Shown one piece after another: positions 1 to 11,770 of a stretch of 64,000 nucleotides of DNA. The position numbers were made by a program, and so were the translations under genes. Each line of letters opens with the position of its first letter. Position 1 is the stretch's first letter. This DNA is from Siphonodentalium dalli (taxonomy: Eukaryota; Mollusca; Scaphopoda; Gadilida; Siphonodentaliidae), in assembly GCA_032622095.1 (NCBI GenBank), contig CP136062.1, positions 34,782,918-34,846,917 of the forward strand, written 5' to 3'. A model generated the notes under the pieces. The model saw only the letters and a program-made list of their open reading frames with translations. It was not told the origin of the DNA and searched no databases.

Positions 1-38
1 GTAAGAAACGAGTGCGCGTTAGCGCACGAGTTTCTTAC
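1..38. repeat. Short hairpin at window start
   Basis: The outer bases GTAAGAAAC and GTTTCTTAC are reverse complements, and the inner GTGCGC-GTTA-GCGCAC forms a second nested stem. The result is an imperfect hairpin of about 38 nt. It may be the end of a small palindromic element cut by the window edge. From 39 to about 410 I see nothing beyond AT-rich sequence and a C-run near 385. Confidence 0.5.
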
Positions 39-409
39 CCAAACGTCTCTCGCCTCGAGTGAATTATTGAACGTAATTCTCGGAACTAATTGATTACTCT
101 ATTTATTACACTTCTGCATCAATTTGGTTTGCCAAATATGATTAAAACACACAGAATGAATGCTTAAAAGTCCCGATGTGGATAAAGATCAACCATAGAA
201 AATTCAGTCTAGATCAGTAAGCGACGTAACGTCAATGACGTCACGGGAAATGACATAATTCACTAGTGACATTACCAATTTTAATTAACAGCGTTTTCAA
301 TGGAAATCGCGCATAGGAGTGTAATAAAACGTGGCATTGTACACTCGGGAGTCCAATATGACATTTGGGAGTACAATATGACTCCCCCCCCCCCGTACTA
401 TAACGTGGC

Positions 410-1345
410 GAGTTAATATAATAAATGATAACTGATAGGTAAAAAACTGTGATTAGGTAGACACGTACACGCTGTTATATATGTCTCCCCAATAACTGTT
501 TTCAACGCATTGCATATACACGTTAGGTTATTGTCCCTAATGATGACAACTCAAAAGACTTATATTTGACTTTGTATGCCACCCAATTTGTTATTGTATA
601 GGTATAAATACGTGTCCATAGAAGCCACATAGTGGACACTGTGGGAATATTAACTTTCTCAAATTAATTGATATGTAATAAACCATGATTAGGGAGACAC
701 GTACATGCTGGTTATATGTGTCTCCCTATTGACGGATTTCAACGAATTGCATATGCATGTTAGGTTATTGTCCTTACAGATTACAACTCAAAAGTGTTAT
801 ATTTGTTTTGTATGCCACTTATTTGTTACTGTATTGATATACATACGTGTCTATAGAAGCCACTATCTGGGTATTGTGGGAATATTAACTTTCTCAGATT
901 AACTTATACGTAATAAACCGTTATTAAGGAGACAAAGATAACCAGCATGCATGTATGTTTCTGCAACGTATTGCATATGTACACGTTATGTTATTATCCC
1001 CAATGATTGCGACTCAAAAGAGTAATATTTGGCTTTGTTTGCCACCAACTTATTTATTGTATATGTATAAATACGTGTCCATATATATATAGAAGCCACA
1101 AGCGGGTATTGTGGGAATATTAACTTTCTCAATTTAACTGATAGGTGATGAACCGTGATTATTGAGACACGTACGTGCTCGTTATATATGTCTCCCTGAT
1201 AACTGTTTTCAACGCATTGCATATACAGGTTAGGTTATTGCCCCTAATGAGTACTACTCAAAAGAGTTATATTTGACTTTGTATGCCACCCATTTTTTAC
1301 TGTACAGGTATTCATACGTGTCAATATAAGCCACATAACTCGTTA
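410..1345. repeat. Diverged tandem repeat, about 237-bp unit, four copies
   Basis: Four imperfect units begin near 430, 680, 915 and 1150. Each carries the series GAGACACGTAC, TGTCTCCC, a GTTAGGTTATT block, an ATATTTG-TTTGTATGCCACC block, ACGTGTC-ATA-AAGCCAC and GTGGGAATATTAACTTTCTC. The small open frames within differ between units and look non-coding. From 1346 to about 1980 the sequence is AT-rich with no feature I can support. Confidence 0.6.
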
Positions 1346-1984
1346 GCTCTTCATACGTGGAGGTCAATAAACAATAATTATATAACACATTCATTGCGAA
1401 TGGTTTAATACACCTTCTGATATTGTTGTTGGCACCAATAAAATTATTCTGACTGGTGTCCATGCTATATATATATGCAAAGAAATTCATTAATTGATTA
1501 AGAAAGAATATGTTCATTACAACCAGTTCCACGAACCCACGCAAGACAAAGTTGCATGAAAAAAATCAGGTTCACAAACACTCATGACTTACTAGGTTAC
1601 TTTATTGTAGCACGATTGTGGGCTACATGTATGTTATTAAATTATTATAAAAGTAATATATAAATAAAATCACATAGCTAATTTTCTGTTCAAAACAACT
1701 AAACAGAGCTTGTATATTCAAACTCGATATACTGTATTTCAATATTGCAAACAGCAACTGACTGCTTCGACAATGAGTGTTTTTGTATGGCATTTTATTT
1801 ACTATTATATTAAAGTAACTTATACAATAGTATTTTCTCAACATCATTACAATTTAATACAGCATGACATAAGCCACATACGTACTGAGGACACAAGGCC
1901 CCTTTAAATAATATACATATCCCCTTTAAATTTGATTCATTTAGGGCATTGCCTTTCTAGAAAGTAGGACAGAATTTATAGATG

Positions 1985-2350
1985 ATCCTGGACAAGCGAT
2001 AAGGGTCTTCTTTGTAACCAAATATGACTGGAAAAATCATACATCAAATTTGGTTCCGATCAAATAACCAAAACTGGAGTTATCCAGAAACCTCAAATTT
2101 GGAAAATCCTTACTCTAAAATGGGCCAGAACTCAGTAAAACTTATTCGAAACAAACCCTTAGTATAGACCTGTATTTGGCACTAAACAGCTAACATACAC
2201 ATTTCCTTCAGACCAAACAGCCCAATTTAAATTTATCGAGAAATCTCAAATTTGGAAAATTCTAAGTAAAAAGGGTCATAACTTAGTAAAAAATGATTCG
2301 GACCGAACCCATTTTCGAACTTGAATTGTATTTACGCACTGAACATATTT
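1985..2350. repeat. Diverged two-unit tandem repeat, about 180 bp
   Basis: Two units share a CTCAAATTTGGAAAAT core at about 2091 and 2245. Each core is followed by a similar block containing AACT(C/T)AGTAAAA, TATTTGGCACT-like and ACCAAA-like stretches. No coding signal is present. Confidence 0.4.
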
Positions 2351-4247
2351 ATAAGATATTTAACTCTTTAGTTCCCACACTAGCTGTATAAGCCACCCCT
2401 TCATCTCCCTGCAGCTATAACATAATACCGACGGTGTGTTCCCGGGCATATATCAAGTACCAGACGCTATTTCCCATGCATAAGTTTTGGCTTGTCAGAA
2501 AGTATCCCGTTGCTCCATAAATGGTGGTAAACCTGTTACTGTGTTGACGCAGTGAAGGTAGGCTTTTGGAGTGACAGCTCCAACTGGGGATAATGACCGT
2601 GTGTCGTAATATGAGAAAAATCGACACCTGTGTATAAGAGCCCTGGGCAAGCAAGTATCTTCGACATTTCTGTTGGGATTAGTTCAATATCAGTATATCA
2701 AACTATATGTATTGTGCGTTTCGTCAGCTCTGAAATTTTGCTTTTAATATTCCATACAAAATCTCATCATTTACTCAGATTACATGGGGTGAAGTGACCA
2801 CGACGTGTTTGCACACGAATGTCACATTGTGACAATAAAATATGTCTTATACAAATGATCCTTGTTCAGGATTTTGACTCGTCTTATGTTGGTAAAAGTC
2901 ACCAACTCCCAAAAGTATTTTGTAAACAATTCAAAGCAAATGTGTTTTGTTTTCTTCTAATAATTAATACCAGAAATATCTCATGATATGGCTTAAGGAC
3001 TAAATTTCGCGACCAACTTGTCGTCAACGAATGTACATTGTTTCTGGCGATAATGAGTTTCTGTTGTTACTGCCAGAAAAAATGTATTTCCGCTGGCGAA
3101 AAGTGCAGCTAGTCGGTCGCGAAAATAATCAAATATATTTGTCCGGTATCAATTCAGAACGCTAGATATCCTCTATTTCGTTCAGCCAAAATAACGCGAT
3201 GTCGCACTACGAAATTCAAGTAAGGTTTTAAAATATATTTTCAGAATAGTGATGTTTGCGATTGTTTATTACTATAAACTAACATGCAAATGTAACATTT
3301 AACAGAAGTAATAATATAGAACATACACATACAATTCAATTATAATTATTATTCGTTGGTAATTCGCTGTACATACATAAGTATTTTTCGCTTCCAGAGT
3401 GCGTAATGCTTACGTGTATATACCGCACGGCTTCTGATTTATTAGCACAAATCAATGGTAATCGTGATGCAGGCTAGATCATAGGTATAATTGTATGTCA
3501 TTGGTTTTATGGCGCGTTGTCTAATTACTCAATATCAACTTTGATTTCGACTTCGAAAACACCTATTATATAACACGTCGTGCTTGGAAGTTCATCTTCG
3601 TGCAAACACTGTATGGCATCACCATTTAAAATTTAGCCGCATTATATAATATAAGAGAAATTTGAAACAATCCATATACAGGTATATAGGTGTACGGAAT
3701 ACACACTATTTTATCACATACGTCAGAAACACCAGAAACATATACCAACATTATCAGAAAAAGGACCGCACAATGTACACATTGTATTGATATAGATCTT
3801 TCCTTTTACTCAAAAACCAAACATGTTTGAGAAAATAGTTTGTGAACTCTTCGATCAAGCAAATTGTAACATAACGTCCGACTGAAACATGCATGTAACA
3901 CCAGCCATTTGATGTTAAGCGGTTTGAAACAATAATACATAACTGTAGCTGAGCTGTCGTGTGTCCTCCCCTGGTCAAGTTGGCATGCTAATATACTATG
4001 ATGCCGGTGGTCATGTTGAATTGCTATGATGCGGGTAGGGCAAACTGATTCCGTTACGAAAAAGTACCGTTATTTTTCTAAAGTTGTAATTTTCAGGGTG
4101 ATTGGATAACTAGAGCGATTTGATAAAACAAACACATTCAAGAACATATATATTTTTGAAAAATATAATAATAACTGCGCTGGTGTTTCTAAAACGACGC
4201 AAATAGCGATCTTGGTTATAGTCGATTTTCAACTAATGCAACCATTA
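2351..4247. other. Intergenic, no supported gene
   Basis: About 1.9 kb of AT-rich sequence with no conserved reading frame, RNA gene or clear repeat. The only point of note is TTAA at 2360-2363 followed by CTCTTTAGTTCCC, which resembles the inverted end beside 7013 and could be the left end of a piggyBac element (see findings). Confidence 0.4.
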
Positions 4248-4798
4248 TTAAAGTCACGGGCGACATCCGTTGCAGAAATATTTATATTTGTTCAAATCGG
4301 CATCAACAGAATGAACGCCAACATACATGTAAATACGCCCGTGTCTTTAATTATTATAACCAATGCCGTGTACTGATATATCATGTATATACAGTTCAAC
4401 TCATATGCCAAACATAATCAGCGCGTAAATAGTGTATTGTCGTCAAGACGTACAATGGTGTACGTAAATAACATAACAGACCGAAATTCTATTGGTTATT
4501 CATACACAAATGATATAAACGCTCTTTATTATTTCCATATCGGGAAAACAGTAACAAACAACGCGCTTTATGTGTGTCATATCAAGATCTAAACAAAAGC
4601 AATGAAACGTAATTTTTTTGCTTTTGTTTACATAACAAAGGGGAACAAATTGACAATAACATACTGTTTATGCCATATTTCTGATTGGTATAAGAACAAG
4701 GTCTGTCCATATCTTACTATTCCTTCTGTTTATGGTGGTTTTTCAAGGATATGAATGTTTAACACCATACCCACCGCGAACGCCACCCGTATCTTTAA
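4248..4798 (-). mobile_element. MITE of the TTAAAG(A/G)(T/C)ACGGGCGG family, inverted copy
   Basis: Read on the minus strand it starts TTAAAGATACGGGTGGCG and continues with the same internal landmarks seen in the arrays at 9.4-11.2 and 22.8-29.4 kb: a GGTGGGTAT motif, CCATAAACAG, ATATGGCATAAACAG, TTACGTTTC, TATGGAAATAATAAAGAGCG and TTATTATAACC. A second, 89-bp miniature with its own TTAAAG-CACGGGCG ends (about 4248-4336) lies at the left edge, so this may be a nested pair. No transposase is encoded. Confidence 0.6.
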
Positions 4799-5036
4799 AA
4801 GTATTTCGCAATAAATTTGTTTTTGAATGTTATAATTTGGTTTGAAATTATAACTGAGTCAAATCGTGCAATTCACCAAATTTGAAATTATATCATGAAA
4901 TGTGTTGTGTGAACAATTAATATAATTGGATAGTTTGAATGTTAACGGAGTATAGCAATATACAGTCGATACACATTGGGTTCTCTGTGATGTCCATGCA
5001 CTATATATATCTCATAACCATAATTGTTCGGAACGT

Positions 5037-6686
5037 TCAACTACAATGATACTTGAAATGGCAACCGTCCTTACATAGATGAACATTGGAGAGTTTGCAA
5101 CCAAATACAGTTTCTTTTCTTTCTTTTGAGTTCAGATGAACCCGACATCGGTTCTTGCGTCCCATGTGTGTGGACACGTGTCCGTTTGAGTTTTCTGGTG
5201 ATATATTGAGGGCACGTGGCTCTTGTGCTTTGCGTTTTCTAGAAGAATATCCTGCAATCAGTTGATGAGCCAGTTCAATCCTAAAATACATATGCGTGAA
5301 CACCTTCTTAGAATTATGTCTCTTTGAACAAGATGAAACTGTTAACTATTGATGAATTGGCGACCAACCAGAATATGTATTTCCATGCTTTTTTCCCTTC
5401 GCGACCGAGAAGATACGTCATCCTCAACTGATCATGTTTGTCAACACCATTCATGTACTTGTTGTACATGACTATGCTCATCGGCTGAGTCACTTCAATA
5501 ATTGTTTTTCCCTGGCGCCGATTAGCCATGATATATGTCGTTGGGTCAGTCATCGTGCTAAGGGTGAACACTTGTTTCTTGTCCTGCCATACCGTTGCCG
5601 TGAGAAATTCGCCATCCTGCCTAGTTTTATAGTCACATCGATTCATTTTCTTCAGTCGCTGTAAATCCTTCGGGAATCCTTTCCTGTTCTGCCTAACGGT
5701 GCCACACGAGTAAAACCCATCGTTTAGTAAGTCCTGCATGAGGTGCACACTCGTAAAATAGTTATCAATGAACAAACAGTAATTTTTGTCACACAAATCC
5801 GATGACAATGACGTAACCACATCATACCCGAGACCTTTTCCAGACGGTTTGAAATAATGCTTTCAAAGTTTAACAGATAGGCATTGGTGACATCGCACAT
5901 CATCCATATTTTGATCCCTCGTTTTATTGGTTTTGCCGGCATGTATTGCTTGTAGGAGAGACGTCCCGTCCATTTTATCATTCCTTCGTCGACAGATATA
6001 TATTGCGAAGGCAAGTAACACGATTTCAATGTTGTTAATGATGAGTCGATGATGTCGCGAACCTTATATAGTGGATCGTACGAATCTGTCCCTTTAGCAT
6101 GTTCGCTCTATCGGTCACTGACGTGGAAGTATTCTGTGATTTTTTCAAATCTGCGCCGATTCATAATTTTGCTGATGCCGGCGTTTCCGATGAACTCATC
6201 ATGTGACCAGTACTGCTTGTATGAGGGAAGGTCATTCACACCCATCATGATGTTCATACCGATGTACGCACGACGTTCTAGTTCCGAAATATCAGACCAG
6301 TATTTATCAGTCTCGCCCTTTTCTTCCATTTTCCACTTGGCATAATTGTTAGTATGCCTGGCTATTTCGGCATACTTCGATGGCGAGAACATAAAATTGA
6401 AATATTCCAAAGCTGTTGCTATATCAGTATCGAATTCATCTGGTATAACTGGCCCTGTCCTTTGGGTAAATGGCTGAAGTGATACCTTTCGAAGATTATT
6501 TGACCAGCCAATCGGGTTATTATTCAAGCTGCTATCATCGATGGAGGTCACATTGTCGCTGGTAGCAGGGGCAGAGTAATCGTCGTCTGAATCTTCTGAT
6601 GACGAGGAACCGCAATCTCCGCTAAAATCGCTATCATCTCCCATTAACATGTCGATCACTTGCTGTTTCGAAAATGTTGCAGCCAT
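5037..6686 (-). pseudogene. Degenerate piggyBac-type transposase (DDE_Tnp_1_7)
   Basis: The minus strand reads through a complete but broken piggyBac-like transposase of about 550 residues. It has an acidic Ser/Asp-rich N-terminus, then the family's N-terminal domain (EYFNFMFSP, a YIGMNIMMG-like stretch). The three catalytic aspartates lie in ISVDEGMIKW, LFIDNYFTS and NGVDKHDQLR. The tail is a basic Cys/His-rich region resembling the C-terminal zinc-binding domain, ending near GCHFKYHCS. It is broken by an in-frame TAG at 6108-6110, a frameshift in about 5820-5870 and another near 5304-5314. The ATG at 6684-6686 is the natural start. The family inserts at TTAA and moves by cut-and-paste; this copy cannot make a working enzyme. 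Family identification is firm; boundaries of the parent transposon are not. Confidence 0.88.
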
Positions 6687-6849
6687 GTTGTTCGTAAATA
6701 CTTAGAATGGTACCCAAGTAACACAGCATGTGTCGCGCGCGATGCACACGGTGCCACGTTTATTGTTATTAGATAGGCAAATAACGAGTTGACATAACCG
6801 GGTGGTCTCGACTAGAAACATAGCAAAAGCGGGGGGGGCATAGGGACGA

Positions 6850-7016
6850 ACTCATTAGTACAGTCTGGGCCTAGTGTGGCGCTCTAGAGCGCTTGTGAGG
6901 AAGTCTGGTAACGCGCTCTTATGCGCTTCTAGGGATATGTTGCGAGGCGTCCACAGGCGCTTATGGGGAAATAGTGCAAAAACGTCCAGGAACGCTTATG
7001 GGGAGTAAAGAGTTAA
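6850..7016. repeat. Probable terminal region of the piggyBac element
   Basis: Upstream of the transposase start lies a cluster of short repeats: a perfect 14-bp palindrome GCGCTCTAGAGCGC at 6879-6892 and two copies of CGCTTATGGGGA (about 6959 and 6993). The cluster ends in GGGAGTAAAGAG next to TTAA at 7013-7016. Subterminal repeats ending at TTAA fit piggyBac ends. From 7017 to 7410 nothing further is supported. Confidence 0.45.
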
Positions 7017-7410
7017 AACATGCGCAGAAAATTAATACAATTTTAACGTTACTAAAGTTATCGTTCGCAAACCAAAATGCGCATGCACGGACGAAATGAC
7101 GCACACTCGGACAGACGCTGTTGGTTTCCGTAGTTTTCCTGGGACAAATATAACTTTGGCATAATGCTTATGTTGAGCCATATCCAAATTAAATCGGTCA
7201 ATGGTTCACCACACAGTTCGGATGGAAGTGCAACAAGGGCTTTCATGATAACGGATACTGTTTATTTCCCATTTTTATCTCTGGTGCCATGTCAGGATTA
7301 GTGAACATTCATCATTATCGGTGTCCTGTCTACGTCATAATTCAGAAACCCCTCATGTGCCACAAAGTAGTCTAATCATGGCATGAGATAGAAGCTATCC
7401 AGTTGTACGT

Positions 7411-7864
7411 TTAAAGGTACGGGAGGCATTGACGGTGGGTATCCTGTCAAATTGTTTCCACCCGTCAAAAACCGCCACAAACAGAAAGAACATCAAAATG
7501 TAGACATATGTTTGACCATTGTTATGTAAAAAAAAAAGCATAAACAATTACTTTTCTGGTGTTTGTTTATATTATTATGGTAAACATAAAGAGCGTTCTT
7601 TGTTGGTGAATTCCTGATATGGAACTAATAAAGAGCGTTTATACCATTTGTGTGTGATTAGCCAGCAGCATTGTGCTGTCTTCTGTAACACAACCAGGCT
7701 CTTGTTCAGATAAAATATAGTAGATCTTTATGATAACATACTGTTGTTTACGCGATTGTCATGGTATATATGAACTGAACTCTATGTGTGTTAATGTTTT
7801 TCTGTTTACGGTGTTTGGAACAGATATGAATATTTTCGACAATTAAGGCCTCCCGTGCCTTTAA
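7411..7864. mobile_element. MITE, TTAAAGGTACGGGAGGC subfamily
   Basis: Left end TTAAAGGTACGGGAGGC and right end GCCTCCCGTGCCTTTAA are near-perfect inverted repeats. Internal landmarks (CGGTGGGTATCCTG, CACCCGTCAAAAACCGCCA, GTAAACATAAAGAGCG) match the copy at 20694-21187 and, more distantly, the large arrays. It is non-autonomous. Confidence 0.7.
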
Positions 7865-9396
7865 GTTATTTGATTACATGTTATGTAAGTCGTCATCATT
7901 GTTTTTTTTATAAAATCGTCATCATTGTTATATTTTCATTTTGTTCTGATGATAATCCATGTTCAATAAACATCTGAATTTGAATTGATGTCCTGATATC
8001 TTGTCATGGTACTCTGACAAAACACCCTCAGGAAGAAAACAAACAGTAGGACAAACCTTTTGGGACCAAACGACATTATTACAAAACGCCCTCGGTTGAT
8101 ATAAGTTATCTGGTTGAGGGAGAAAACAAATAACTTGCATTTGGCGTCGTCCGGCAAAACATGTTCTCTGGTGCATATCTTGGTCGGATTTTGTCGTTAA
8201 ATAATTTAGCACGGGATACAATCCATACAATTGGGACATTGGTCATGACATGGTACATGGAAGTTGACATCAGCATGTTTATAGGGACAAGCACATTTGG
8301 TATAATTCGGCCAAAATAAATCATTAACCAAATGATGCAATACCGGTAAATGCTCTCGTGCAGAATAGACATGTATGTATATACAGGTGTTCCAATCTCG
8401 GTAGCTCGAGCGAAAACAGCATTGTTAACCTACGGCCGGTTCTGCCAAGTGCAACATAAACATGACACGGACCGCACCTCCCCAAGCTGCCTTCACAAGG
8501 ACAATATAATATCATGCAGCCAATTGCCCTGTATGCATTTGTTGGCAATCGGGCAAGTTGTTAGCTAAAGCGGAAATGAATATATTAACCAGTGCACATG
8601 GGCTTGCAACGCGCTCCGCTCCCATTCCCTGCATCCAAACGGCCTCTATGCTCTGTCCCTATATACATGTACTCGGATAGAGGCAGTTTGGATGCATGTT
8701 TTACGTTAATAGTACGGTAGTATTATTAAAGTCAAGGTGATCGATACAATTCCCCCGTTTACCATCACTAGAAAATCTGACAAATTTAGCCCATTTATTC
8801 AACAATGGCATCTATATCGCCATGGGTGGGTCGGCGATTGATTCTTTCATTTTAAACCATACATGTACAAACGCTCATCAGTTTCATTTCTATATGCAAG
8901 CATTTAGTATTTTCTTCTAATATTGTCTCACAACAGCGTCAAAAAGCAAGGTCTGGGTGGCGCAAACGATGTGGCCCGGCACGCATCCAGCTTATTATAA
9001 TTACAAAACGATCGAACAATCAACTAAAACGTTTAGCGCTCAATGATCACTTGTTGTCTGATAATTTATCTATGCACACGTCGTCATTATCTATTTTTAA
9101 CAACCAAATTAGAGGGTAATTATGAAATATTCATTATTGTTTGAACTCTCCATCGCGATTCGCGGTCGCATCTACAAACAACTCGACATATGAAGCTGGG
9201 TGCAATGTGCTCATTTGCTACAATGAGTATATGACTGAACAAAGAAACCCAACCCCTCCCCCATACGTTTCACACGAAAACATTGTCCCGTTAAAAATGT
9301 CCTTAAAGTGTTTGTCGGAAAGTGTCATATGCCATGAAGACATGTAAATAGACGACGAATGGAGATATCGTACGTTGATAACTGTTTATTGCTATA
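7865..9396. other. Intergenic, one hairpin, no supported gene
   Basis: No recognisable protein or RNA gene. Minus-strand open frames at 7.9-8.5 kb are short, frame-hopping and hydrophobic, and match nothing I know. A 19-bp inverted repeat lies at 8631-8695 and is listed separately. Confidence 0.4.
8631..8695. repeat. 19-bp inverted repeat with 27-nt spacer
   Basis: GCATCCAAACGGCCTCTAT at the left pairs with ATAGAGGCAGTTTGGATGC at the right with one mismatch, giving a stable hairpin. No neighbouring gene explains it. Confidence 0.6.
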
Positions 9397-11170
9397 TTAA
9401 GATACGGGCGGCGTTGGCGGTGGGTATATGCTGCTAAAATATTCACCTCCGTCAAAAACAGCCATAAACCTTAGGGAGACTCTTGAAATAATCCGACCTT
9501 AGGGAGACATCTCGACACAGCTATATATATTTTAATATTCCATCTGTTGGTGGCGATTTGAACACATATGAATATTTCTGCAACGAACGCCGCCCGTGCC
9601 TTTAATTATTATAACCAATACCATGTAATGGTATACATATACCTAACAACATGAACGACAATAGGGAGACTCTTGAAATAACCCGACCTTATGGAGACAT
9701 CTCAATATATCATTTTCCATGCAATGCGCAGCTTCTGGGTATGTTGAGAGCATTTTGTATTAATAATAATAATAAAAAACATCTTTTATTGCTCATATTA
9801 AAGATACGGGCGGTGTTGGGTATGCTGTTAAAATATGCATCTCCGTCAAAAACAGCCATAAACAGAAATAGTAAAATATAGGCAGAATTTGTTGTTATAT
9901 CATACAAAAATATGGCATAAACAGTATGTTATTGTCAATTGTTTTCACTTTGTTGTGCAAACAAAAAGTAAAAAACCGTTACGTTTCCTGGCTTTTGTTT
10001 AGATCCGGATATGGTAAGCATAAAGAGCGTTATTTGTTATTGTTTTTCTTATATGGAAATAATGAAGAGCGTTCATATAATGTCTGTATGATTAACCAGT
10101 ATGATTGCGTTGTGTTATGTGAACAAAAGCAAAACTTCTATAACACGAGCAGGCTGTTGTTTACACAACCATCGTACACCTTGAAAACAATATACTATTT
10201 ACGCGCTGATTATGTTTGCATATGAACAAAACTATATATATTTTAATATTCCTTCTAATGGTGGCGATTTGAACACATGAATATTTCTGCAACGAACGCC
10301 GCCCGTGTCTTTAATTATTATAACCAATGCCGTGTGCTGATATACATATAGCTAACGACATTACGACCTTAGGGAGACTCTTGAAATAATCCTACCTTAG
10401 GGAGACATCTCGATATATCATTTTCTATGCAACGCGTAGCTTCTGGGTAAGGTGAGAGCATTTGTTATTAATCGAAAAAAACATCTTTTATTGCTATATT
10501 AAAGATACGGGTGGTGTTGGCAATCATCGCACATATTGAGGACAGTATACCATTACACAATACACCATTTACGCCTCATTATGTTTGCATATGAACAATA
10601 CTGTACATACTTTAATGTTCCATCTGTTGGTGGCGAGACATCTCGATATATCATTTTCTTTGAAACCCAGAGCTTCTGGGTATAGTGAGAGCATTTGGTA
10701 TTAATCGAAAAAAAAACAATCTGTTATTGCTATATTAAAGATACGGGCGGTGTCGGCGGTGGACAAGCTGCTAAAATATTCACCTCCGTCAAATGTGTTA
10801 CCTAAACAAATGCAAAAAACGTTACGTTTCCTGGGGTTTGTTTAGATCCGGATATGGTAAACACAAAGGGCGTTATTTGATACTACTTTCCTTATATGGA
10901 AATAATAAAGAGCGTTTATATAATGTTTGTGTGATTAACCACTATAATTGCGTTGTGTTATGTAAACAGAAGCAAAACTTCCGTAACATGAGCATGCTGT
11001 TGTTTCGCAATCATAGTACACATTGAGGACAATATACGATTTACGCGCTGATTACGTTTGCATATGAACAAAACTGTACATATTTTAATATTCCTTCTGT
11101 TGGTGGCGATTTGACCACATATTAATATTTCTGCAACGGAGATCGGCCGTGCCTTTAAATATTATAACCA
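9397..11170. mobile_element. Tandem cluster of MITE copies, about four units
   Basis: The terminal motif AAAGATACGGGCGG and its variants begin units at about 9400, 9801, 10502 and 10738. Right ends (GAACGCCGCCCGTG-CTTTAATTATTATAACC) lie near 9590-9620, 10290-10320 and 11150. Between copies a second conserved spacer contains GGGAGACTCTTGAAATAAT, GGGAGACATCTC and AGCTTCTGGGTA, and appears to be another short element. Open frames of 65-100 codons recur in each copy but are repeat sequence, with no codon-level conservation visible. Confidence 0.7.
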
Positions 11171-11204
11171 TGCAATGCCATGTACTGATATATATATATA
11201 CATA

Positions 11205-11770
11205 TACACTCTTAAAACTACTGTGTGGTAGAACCACACAGTTACCACACAGTTTGTGTAGCCACTTGATCGAGCACAACATTGTGTGGTGAATTGTGTG
11301 GCAAATGATCACACATCTGTTGTGTGGCGGTGGATCGACCAAACAACTTGTTCTTTGTATGCACACATTAAATGTGTGCTAAGTTGCGCACAAGATTGTG
11401 TGGATGCAGATGAACAGTTTATGTGTGGTAACTGACCTACATAGTTGTGTAGTTGACACACACAAAGATGTTTGGGTCCAGCACATTTATTTGTTCGTTG
11501 AATGGACACAAATATGTTTGCACCAATGAAACAATATGTTCACCGCTACCACACAAGATTGTATTATTATTGTACACAATGTTGTTGGGCGAGACTACAC
11601 ATATGTGTTAATCACAAGCGTACACATTTGTGTGGTTGATCCAAACAATAGTGTTCACCGCCATTACACTATTTGTATTGTTCTTGTACACAATGCTGTT
11701 GGGCAAGACAACACATATGTGTTAATTACATGTGTACAAATTTGTGTGGTCGATCCAAACAATAGGCTGC
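11205..11770. repeat. TGTGTGG/CCACACA-rich degenerate repeat
   Basis: The stretch is filled with irregularly spaced TGTGTGG, ACACATATGTGT and GATCCAAACAATA(G) motifs on both strands, including a roughly 110-bp repeat (about 11560-11650 and 11665-11765). A related but shorter block lies at 22625-22785. It is low-complexity, not coding. Confidence 0.55.

Noticed and set aside
7928-8548. Overlapping hydrophobic minus-strand frames that might be a decayed membrane protein
   Set aside because: No family match by eye and the apparent continuity needs several frame changes.
9926-10225. 99-codon frame repeated in several array units
   Set aside because: Lies within MITE copies, shifts and breaks between units, and runs through inverted-repeat DNA; no codon-level constraint visible.
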